NCBI GenBank assembly: GCA_034675265.1
Contig: JAUCDK010000039.1
Span: forward strand, 1-9,018
Length of the DNA stretch: 9,018 bases
Direction: 5' to 3'
Origin: UBA7396 sp034675265
Lineage (GTDB): Bacteria > Patescibacteriota > Gracilibacteria > BD1-5 > UBA6164
The position numbers and the translations under genes were made by a program. Numbering within the stretch: position 1 is the stretch's first letter; each line of letters starts with the position of its first letter. Below the pieces are notes generated by a model. That model saw only the letters and a list, made by a program, of their open reading frames with translations, was not told the DNA's origin and made no database searches. This document shows, piece by piece, positions 1-7,228 of this stretch.

Positions 1-1208
1 GAACAGCATACTATTATTGTTCAGCAGTTTTAGGAAATACTTCATCATCATCATCTTCTTCTAGTTCGTCTAGTTCTTGAGGAGCTTCTGTACAACCTAG
101 TTTTGAACATAAAAATGCTTCAACATGAGAAATAAAAGCATCATATTATTTAGATGAAAAAATAAATCTCTATAGTAAAGGATTATCAAAAAATGTTATG
201 TGATGTATGGAGCAAGTTTGAGTAGCATCAACTAGTTGTTCTATTGATTCAAATTGGATTTCACTTCCGACACCTTGGTATTATGCTGGGGATGTATGGA
301 AATATGATAATCTTGTGCTTTGACAAGCTGGGAGTTATATTTGATATCATAAAGATCTTGATACAGGAAAACAAGCAAAATTTCAATTCACTATTTTAAA
401 TCAAAAACAACCAGCATACATTAAAACAGCTAATATAGTTTATAATTGAGATAAAAAATTAGATGTATATAGACCATGAAATATTCCTCTTACACAAAAA
501 GTTCCAGTTGTTTTGATTGTTCATGGATGAGGTTGGATTGAAGGAACAACCAAAGATAGTTCTGTTATGGTAGATTTTTGAAAATATTTTTATCAAAATG
601 CAATGGCATATATTCCTATTAACTATACTTTATCCACACCAACAAGATCGTGATATGATAAAGTATATCAAGAAATAGATTGTGCATTACAATGGGTACA
701 TGCAAATAAAGATACCTATAATTTAGACACAAATAATATTACTTTATGATGAGGATCTGCTGGAGCTCATTTAGCATTACAATATGCGTTGAATCAATCA
801 AGTTATAAAAATACATCTTGCCCTTGGAATATTTCTATGCCAAAATTTCAAAAAGTCCTACCAATCGCAACTCCAACGGATTTAACAAAAGATTTTACAC
901 AAACAGTTTCATGAGATATTACATATATGCTGGAATATTTTTTATGAGCAAAAAGATGAACTACAACTTTTATTGAAAGAGCAAAACAAAATAGTCCAGT
1001 AAACTTTATAAATAAAGATAATAAAAATTTAAAATATTATATGGTTCATGGAACATGAGATGATTTGGTAACCTATAAAGATCATGGACTTCCTATGTAT
1101 AATCTTTTAAAAAATAATGGTTATAATGTGGTGATGGATACTCGTATTAATGGTCATGATGGATTAAGTATTCATTCTCAAGAAATGATAGATTTTTTAA
1201 AAAATTAA
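1..1208 (+). CDS. Partial surface protein with C-terminal alpha/beta-hydrolase (esterase) domain
   Basis: The frame is open from the left edge (first full codon at 3) to TAA at 1206-1208, giving 401 visible residues with 17 UGA codons read as glycine. The 5' end is off-window. The visible part starts with a Tyr/Cys-rich stretch (AYYYCSAVLG), then 12 serines (42-77), a region of about 130 residues that I do not recognise, and the hydrolase. The hydrolase has the oxyanion-hole motif HGGGW (522-536), the nucleophile motif GGGSAGAH with Ser at 756-758, HGTGDD with the likely acid Asp at 1059-1061, and a candidate His at 1155-1157 in NGHDG. This order matches the BD-FAE / alpha-beta hydrolase fold-3 esterases, which cleave carboxyl esters. 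The substrate cannot be deduced. The serine linker suggests an exported protein, but the signal peptide would lie off-window. Two motif glycines next to the catalytic serine, and one in HGGGW, are UGA-encoded. Confidence 0.87.
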
Positions 1209-1873
1209 ATCTTCATACCCCATAAAATAGCATCTAAATGTAATGGAGGAATTCAAAGTTTTTTTGATAAAAGACTATAGAATTCCTCTATTTTCATGTT
1301 TGAATTTGTATTGTATATTTGATAGAGTTTGGTTAATCTTGAATCAATAGGAATACAGATTTCAAAAGGAAAATAATGAAAATTATTAAACTGATTTCTG
1401 GCTCAATATCAAAACATTTTTATAGCAAAAACGATAGTTTTATCATTTATTTTTTGTTTCATACTTTTTGCTAAATCTTTTTGTAAAGAAAGCATGTTTG
1501 AGTAATAAAAATCCTCATTTCAAAAGAATTTTTCTAAAAATAATTCTACTTTTTCAAGGCGTTTTATTTTCATATTGAGAATTCTTTTATTTCCTTTAGA
1601 TTGTTTTAAAAAGGTAATAATTTCAGGTATAATTTCGGTTTTATTTTTGATATTTTTGTGTGCAAAATAGAGGTGAAATTCTTCCCAATATTCTTCTCAT
1701 TGACTTGAAAGTTGATAGCAAACCAAAGCATTAGTAATAATTAAAGACAAATAAAAATCTTTATTTTGTATAGTAAAATAAAGATTTTTTAAACTGATAT
1801 ATTGTGGATCATTGTCTTCAATAAATTTTATATCATCAAAGCAAACAGAAATTTTTTGTAATAATGTATCCAT
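1205..1873 (-). CDS. AGOG-type N-glycosylase/DNA lyase (8-oxoguanine DNA glycosylase)
   Basis: 222 residues from ATG at 1873-1871 to TAA at 1207-1205, with five UGA glycines. AGOG enzymes of the HhH-GPD superfamily excise 8-oxoguanine and cut the abasic site in base-excision repair. Family signatures are visible in order: NALVCYQLSSQGEEYWEEF near residues 47-65; TIVFAIKMFGYGAR, whose Lys152 is the likely Schiff-base lysine; PIDSRLTKLY, whose Asp177 is the likely catalytic acid; and the C-terminal GIPPLHLDAILWG. Length and motif order fit known AGOG proteins, which are best known from archaea. It lies 1 nt downstream of the 3D/peptidoglycan-binding gene, so the two are probably co-transcribed. 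Its stop overlaps the stop of the convergent esterase gene. No Shine-Dalgarno site precedes the start; the close spacing suggests translational coupling. The assignment rests on recognised motifs, not an alignment. Confidence 0.85.
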
Positions 1874-1874
1874 A

Positions 1875-3113
1875 TTATTTTTTATAACTCAAAAGGTCTT
1901 TTTCTTTTAAAAGTTGTGTTTCTAGTATAATTGCAAGTTCATCTTTCATGGTTTCTTTGGTTTTTGGTCCAAATATTCCTGCTCAAACTTCTTCTTTTGA
2001 CACAATAATTCATTTATCAATTTGGTATTTGATAAGAGAATCTTTAGTAGTATCTCCAAAAATAGCAGTATCATTTGTTTTAAAATATCAAAGTGTTTTT
2101 AGTGTTTTTTGTAAATTTCTTACATTTTCTCAAACATCTCAAACTTTTGGTGTTCAAATACTACTGATATGAGTTTCTACTCTGCTATCAACAGATTTTT
2201 TTATACTTGCAAGTTGTGCTTCAATTTTCTTTTTTTGTTCTATTTGGCTTCCGTTTTTTTCTAATACCAAAGCATAATCTTTATTTAATTGAACGGTTGT
2301 TTTATCTCAAAAATATCCAGCTTCAGTACTATTTTTTGATGAAATAATTCATCTATATGCTTGATATGCAACAAAAGTTGCTTGTATACTTTCATATTTT
2401 CCATCAATTTTTCCTTTATACATTCACATTTCTGTAAAAATAGTTTGAAGTTTTTTTACATCTTCTTCTTTAGGTGAGTTTGGATTTACTTGTAATTTTG
2501 CTACTAGATTTGGAACTTTTACGGCTACTGTTTGTGTATTTGTAGTAGTAACAATCGTTGTATTTTGTTTTACTTCGTATTTAGCAAGAATGCTTGTAGG
2601 AGAGGGAAGAGTATTTAAATTTATGCTTAATTCTGTTTCAGAATCAGCAATTACATATCCTTTTATTGTTTTTTTTCAAAATGCAAGAGCTCTTGCAAGT
2701 CATTCTTCACCATGTCCCATCCAAATATCAATTCTATCATATTGATATCATCTTGATTCTGTTGGGTCTGTTGATACAATTGCTCATCATCTATCAGCTA
2801 CTTCTCCAACTCAAATTCATTCAAGATAAATTTTAGTTCCAAAAGAATAACTTTTAGGTGCAGCAAACATTCAAGGAAATACTGGTTTTCAAGAAGCTCA
2901 CGCAACTCATCTTCCGTTGAGTTTCATATCAGCTTCATAACTTCCTTTAAAGTAATATTTTTGATTTGGGAGAGGTGAATAATATGCAGTTACCACAAAA
3001 TAATTTTCACTTGCAAAAACTGGTGTACTTGCTTTTGCGGTTTGAAATGTAAAAAAAGAAAGATTTAAAAATAAGACATTAAAAATAACGAGATAGGACA
3101 GAACTTTTTTCAT
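1875..3113 (-). CDS. Secreted 3D-domain protein with two peptidoglycan-binding repeats
   Basis: 412 residues, ATG 3113-3111, TAA 1877-1875, with 20 UGA glycines. Residues 1-28 form a classical signal peptide: MKK, a hydrophobic core, then AKA before Ser29. Residues about 38-155 are a 3D (Asp-Asp-Asp) double-psi-barrel domain: VTAYYSPLP, FGTKIYLEGIG, VADRGGAI (Asp107), YDRIDIWMG (Asp126, Asp129), then GEEGLARAL. This fold is found in RlpA/MltA-like and resuscitation-promoting cell-wall proteins. The Asp normally in the 'DP..IP.GT' segment appears to be Ala here (AAPKSYSFGT). A Thr/Asn-rich linker (about 159-215) leads to a PG_binding_1-like repeat (about 218-282), a charged helix, and a second repeat (about 320-392: VGENVRNLQKTLKTLGYF, then GIFGPKTKETM). 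The product likely acts outside the membrane, binding or remodelling peptidoglycan; catalytic activity is not established. Confidence 0.87.
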
Positions 3114-3137
3114 CTAGAATTTTAAAAATATAAAGTA

Positions 3138-3167
3138 GTATTTTTTGCTTTAAACCGCAAAAAATAC
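3138..3167 (-). other. Stem-loop in the leader of the 3D-domain gene
   Basis: A perfect 11-bp inverted repeat, gtattttttgc (3138-3148) and gcaaaaaatac (3157-3167), encloses an 8-nt loop. It lies between the predicted promoter (3218-3244) and the ATG at 3113, so it would be in the 5' leader of the envelope gene. It could instead be a weak terminator for tilS, which ends at 3293, but on the minus strand no uninterrupted U tract directly follows the hairpin (TACTTTATATTTTT). The structure is seen directly; its role is not known. Confidence 0.5.
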
Positions 3168-3217
3168 CCCCTTTTTTGAATCTTTTGTATAAAAAAATTA
3201 TCTACAAATGTTTTTTT

Positions 3218-3244
3218 ATTATATCTAAAAAAAATATTTTACAA
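3218..3244 (-). promoter_or_regulatory. Putative promoter for the 3D-domain/AGOG gene pair
   Basis: On the minus strand TTGTAA (3244-3239) is followed by a 15-nt spacer and TATAAT (3223-3218), a sigma70-like pair with a slightly short spacer. It lies between the tilS stop (3293) and the ATG at 3113 and predicts a leader of roughly 100 nt that contains the stem-loop at 3138-3167. In DNA this AT-rich, chance matches to TATAAT are common. Confidence 0.45.
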
Positions 3245-3292
3245 ATTTTTTTTGTTTTGCCTATAAAATATTCATGATTTGTTTCTATTATT

Positions 3293-4240
3293 TTAGTACC
3301 AAATTTTATTTCCATCTTTTCTCATTGATAAGCCTTTTATCTCTTTTATAGTTTTGTTTCCTTTCCCATTTATAAATTTAATTATTTCTCAAATATTTGC
3401 TTCACTGAGTCAAATAGTAGAATATCCATTTGAAATATAAAAAATATGTGCAATAATTTCTTTTTGTAGGAAAGGTGAAAGTCAATGAAATGCTTTGATT
3501 TCAAAATATTTTTCATTTTCAGAAGCAAAACTTTCTAAAAAATCAATTACTTCTGTATCAATATGATTTTTCAAATCTTCAAAATATGAAAGAGTATTTT
3601 CAATATTTTGTTTGAATTTTGAATTTATTTTATGAAATTTGGGAATTACTTCATTTCTGAGATGGTTTCTAGAAATATCATTATCAAAATTTGTATTATC
3701 AATGCGATATTCTAAATTATTTTTATCAAGATATGTAATAATTTGAGATTTTTCTAAATGTAAAAGAGGTCTTAAAATATTTCCATAATTTTCAGTCATA
3801 TTAATAAGTCCAGTAAGTTTGCTTCCTCTTGCTAAATTGAAGAAAAAAGTTTCGATTTTATCATCAAGATGATGAGCCGTCATTACTTTTTTTGTATCGT
3901 ATATTTCACAAATTGCTGAAAAAAACATATATCTTTTTTTTCTTGCTAGTTCTTCAATTGAGATAGAAGGATAAAGAGAATCTCTTATTTTTTTGATATC
4001 TGCACTGGCGATTTCAACAGGAAATCAGAGTTTTTTTCCAAGGTTTTCTAAAAATATTTCTTCTTCATCAGCTTCGGGTCTGAGTTTATGATTAAAATAA
4101 CAAGCTACAATTTGATTTTTATAGCTTGTTTTAAGAAGTTCGTACAACAAAAACATACTATCAGGTCCAGTAGAACAGGCAAGTATGATTTTTTCATTTG
4201 GGAGATAATGTTTTTGTAAGAAGTTTTCTAAATCAATCAT
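3293..4240 (-). CDS. tilS: tRNA(Ile)-lysidine synthetase
   Basis: 315 residues, ATG 4240-4238, TAA 3295-3293, with four UGA glycines. TilS uses ATP and lysine to convert cytidine 34 of the CAU-anticodon tRNA(Ile) into lysidine, so that this tRNA reads AUA as isoleucine; it acts in the cytoplasm. The N-type ATP-pyrophosphatase PP-loop is STGPDS (residues 23-28; usual form SGGxDS). Further family motifs follow: SIEELARKKRYMFF (about 94-107), AHHLDD (122-127), ILRPLL (155-160), and YRIDNTNFDNDISRNHLRNEVIP (about 178-200). The C-terminal tail is short, so the protein resembles compact TilS forms. A fragmented standard-code reading is resolved by UGA as glycine at residue 72 and near the C-terminus. 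AUA is abundant in every gene here, which fits a need for this enzyme. It is divergent from the large solenoid gene. Confidence 0.96.
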
Positions 4241-4254
4241 ATTTTTTCTTTTAA

Positions 4255-4283
4255 ATTATAAAAATATCATATAAAAAATGAAA
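4255..4283 (-). promoter_or_regulatory. Putative tilS promoter
   Basis: A perfect TATAAT (minus strand, 4260-4255) lies 14 nt before the tilS ATG at 4240. Upstream is a weak, T-rich -35-like segment (TTTCAT) at about 18 nt spacing. The transcript would have a very short leader of roughly 8 nt, or tilS could be nearly leaderless. The -10 element is clear; the -35 is not. Confidence 0.4.
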
Positions 4284-4307
4284 AAAAAAGCAAAAAAATG
4301 CAAAAAT

Positions 4308-4335
4308 TTGACTTATATAAAAATATAATTATAAA
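4308..4335 (+). promoter_or_regulatory. Putative promoter of the solenoid-protein gene
   Basis: TTGACT (4308-4313), a 16-nt spacer and TATAAA (4330-4335) form a good sigma70-type promoter pointing at the ATG at 4367. The expected start of transcription near 4342 gives a leader of about 25 nt without a Shine-Dalgarno site. It lies back to back with the tilS promoter in the 126-nt divergent intergenic region. Confidence 0.6.
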
Positions 4336-4366
4336 ATAGTCTATTTTCATAATTAAAATAAAAACT

Positions 4367-7156
4367 ATGGATAATACTCTAGGAGAAAAATATTTATGAG
4401 AGGCATGAAATCGTATTGATGAAATACCTGATAATCTTTTAAATCGTTTATGAAGTTTGAAAAAACGTATTAGAAAAAGAGCGTTTCAAATTTTACAAAA
4501 TAACTTTTGAGATGATATAAATCTTTTTCAAATTGCTCCAATAGCATTTTTAGAAAAACAAGATACTGATGCTGCAATTTCATTTATAATTGCTGCTTTT
4601 GAGCAAAAAAAAGAAATAGATTTTAAAGTTTTTGAACAAGTATATTATACTATTTTATCTGAATTAGAGTTTTTTACTTCTCAAAATAATGAAGAAGTAG
4701 TAGAAAATATTTTAAAAAAATTACAACTTCTTTTGAGATGAGCAATACTACAAGCAAAATACAAAGAAAATAATGACTTTCTTTGTCTTTTATATAATGA
4801 AAAAATAAGAGTAAAAGATTTTATAGAAGCTGAATCGATTGCTCAAGAATTAATAGAAAAAAATTATCCTTTGGGATATTTATTTCTTTGAATGGCATAT
4901 AGTAATCAATCACTTTCAGAAAAAGCATTGGAGGCATTTATAAATGGATGGGAGAAATATAAAATAGAAAATTATTTAGAAAGTATTGTATCTCTTTCAT
5001 ATGAAATGTGAGATTTAGCTATTTCTAAAAAATATTATGATCTATGAATAGAGAAATTTTCACAATTTTGATATTTTATTGAATATTCAAAAGAAATTAC
5101 TTCTTGGGAAGAGTTTGAGCTATTTATAAAAGAAATCTTTCCTCATAAATCATGAGAAACAACAAAAAAATTACTTGAAAGTGCCATTGTTTTTTTACAA
5201 GAAGAATTATTAGAAGAACAAAATCAATTCAATGATTCAAAAAATGATGACCCAAGATGAGCAATACAATCATTATATCAAAGTGTAAAAATAGGATATT
5301 ATTTATCAGAATATTCACAAGAAGCACAATGATTATTATTGCATATTCAACAATTACAAAAAATATGGAATTCCAATAACCCATATTTTCATGAACTATT
5401 AGAACAATTTTTAGATGAGTTTACTCCAGTTGAAGTTCAGTATGATATTTCTTGAAAAGAAGAAACAGATGAAATATCTTTTGAAAATATACCAAATTGA
5501 GAAAAAATAGAAGTAAAAAATAAAAATAATTTGCTTCATTTAGATGCAAAACTTAGTTTACAAACACATCTTTTTTTGCATATTCAAACTAAAATGAAAA
5601 CTTTTATTTCTCATGAAAATCAATGAATTTTAACACACTGAGTTTTTCCTTTTTTACATACTCTTTTGAAACAAATCCCAGAAAATGAACAACAGGAAAA
5701 TATTCAAAATAAATTAGAGTATACAGAAAAATATATTGAAAAAGAGGCAAGTTTTTTTGCAAATTTTTCTGAGAATATGAAAAATACATATAAGGATTTT
5801 ATACAACAAATCGACGAAGAATATGGAGTTTTTATTCGTAGAAATACACAATCTTTTGCTAAAAATCTTGAATTTCCAGAAGTAATGAATAATGTAGAAT
5901 TACTGGTATTACATTGCATAGAACTTTTAATATCATGTTATATTACTAATAAACTTTCGCACCAAAATATTTTGGCTATTTTAAATAAATATCAATTTTT
6001 TTCGCTCCCTATTGACGAAAAATATTTAATTTTTTTATGAGAACTTTTTGCTACTTTTGAGGAGTATGAAGCAGCGATGCAATTATTTATTCACACTCAT
6101 GTACAATTTCAAGATGATATTTCATTATATCATATATTAAAAGCAAAAGCATATATGACAGAGGAAACATTTTCTGGTTTTTCACGTGCATTAAAAGAAA
6201 AATTGGAACTTTCAGAATCAGTTTCAGAATATATAGAGAATTGTATTGCAGATATTGAAGATTCAGATTTTAAAAATCTTTGTGAATGAGCATATAAAAT
6301 GGTATTTCCAAAAATGAAAGAAGATATGATACAATCAGAAAACAACTTTCATAAATCAGCAAAAAATGGAAATATAGATGGAATATTATGACTTGCAAAA
6401 GTTGCTGAAATATTATGAGATAAACAAAAAGCACTTTTTCATTATCAACAAGCAAATGAACAAGAAAGTTCAAATCCAAGATATTTGAAGGAATGTTTAA
6501 GAATGGCTTTTGCCTTAAAAGATGAACAAAAAATCATATCTTTTATGAAAAAAGCATCACTTTTTTGATATAGAGATTTTGAGACAGAATATTTTATGTA
6601 TTTACTTGATTATAAAAGTTCAATACAAGCAATTGAATATGCAATTGCTTCTCAACACCAACTTGTAAATGTTGATGTTATGAATCAAGATATATTTCAT
6701 AAAATATATGCCATTGCTACTAGAGATTCTTTAGCAAGTAAAGAATGATATCGTGAAAAACTTTCAGCACAAGTATTATTACTCTTACAAAATAGATTTC
6801 AAATACCTCATCAAATATTATTTTTATCAACATTACTTGAAATACCAGATGAACATTTTCTTGAACTTTCTATAGAAATTTTTGGAAAAATGTATGATAA
6901 TCAAGCAGATAAAAATATAGAGATACTATTACAAAATGTACATATTTTTTCTGAAAGTATTGCTTATAATAATATTGATGATGAAACAAAACTTCCACTT
7001 ATAAGAGATTTTTATTATCATATGATAAAATTACTTCAAAGAATTCCTGGATGAGAAAAACAAGCTGAAATCTACATGAAAAAAATGGATATTCCATACA
7101 TAAAAGGTAATTTCTGTGTTCTCCCGAATGAACTTTCATCTGCTTTATATCATTAG
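4367..7156 (+). CDS. Large alpha-helical repeat (TPR/Sel1-like) protein of unknown function
   Basis: 929 residues, ATG 4367-4369 (first ATG after the promoter), TAG 7154-7156, with 23 UGA glycines and no other interruption. I do not recognise a family for the whole protein. There is no signal peptide or membrane segment, so it is probably cytoplasmic. It is rich in Glu, Lys, Gln, Ile and Leu and almost entirely helical in character. TPR-like helix pairs are visible around residues 168-235 (PLGYLFLGMAYSNQSLSEKA, then YEMGDLAISKKYYDLG) and residues 664-760 (AKNGNIDGILGLAKVAEILG, KQKALFHYQQA, then LRMAFALKDEQK and MKKASLFGY). The latter resembles Sel1/TPR repeats, with a small-Gly-Ala-Tyr pattern. 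A likely role is a scaffold for protein-protein contacts; this is inferred from fold type only. UGA supplies 23 of its 34 glycines (11 GGN), a heavier share than in tilS. The gene stands alone between two intergenic regions and ends before a bidirectional terminator. Confidence 0.85.
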
Positions 7157-7190
7157 TATGATAAAACTTTAAAATATTTTGACTCAAATA

Positions 7191-7222
7191 AAAAAACTGA
7201 AACTTTAAAGTTTCAGTTTTTT
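7191..7222. terminator. Bidirectional intrinsic terminator (perfect palindrome)
   Basis: Positions 7191-7206 and 7207-7222 are exact reverse complements. AAAAAA precedes a stem made of ACTGAAACTTT and its complement, and TTTTTT follows, so a hairpin with a U tract forms on both strands. It lies 34 nt after the TAG of the solenoid gene and 6 nt after the TAG of the convergent CZB receptor gene, so it serves both. The stem is AT-rich (three G-C pairs), as expected in this genome. Confidence 0.85.
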
Positions 7223-7228
7223 ATTTTA

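Noticed and set aside
42..62. TCA/TCT microsatellite
   Set aside because: It is the coding sequence of a serine run that continues with AGT and TCG codons, so selection on the protein explains it better than DNA slippage alone.
741..767. UGA as tryptophan (code 4, mycoplasma-like)
   Set aside because: The nucleophile motif would become WWGSAGAH and HGGGW would become HGWGW. Glycine restores the esterase consensus, and UGG is used for tryptophan.
1192..1205. Terminator between the esterase and AGOG genes
   Set aside because: The palindrome ATTTTTT/AAAAAAT contains only A and T and lies within the last codons of both genes. It would not form a stable terminator hairpin.
1948..2172. Small plus-strand gene
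   Set aside because: This open frame is antisense to the second peptidoglycan-binding repeat of the 3D-domain gene and has no start signal or recognisable product.
4308..4329. TTGACT with TATAAT at 4324-4329 as the promoter
   Set aside because: The spacer would be only 10 nt. TATAAA at 4330-4335 gives 16 nt.
5604..5919. Minus-strand small open frames
   Set aside because: They are antisense to the solenoid gene, low in complexity and Phe/Tyr-rich, as expected for the complement of AT-rich coding DNA.
4367..7156. Decayed pseudogene with 23 premature stops
   Set aside because: All interruptions are UGA and none are UAA or UAG over 929 codons. The frame never shifts and the neighbouring genes show the same pattern within conserved motifs.
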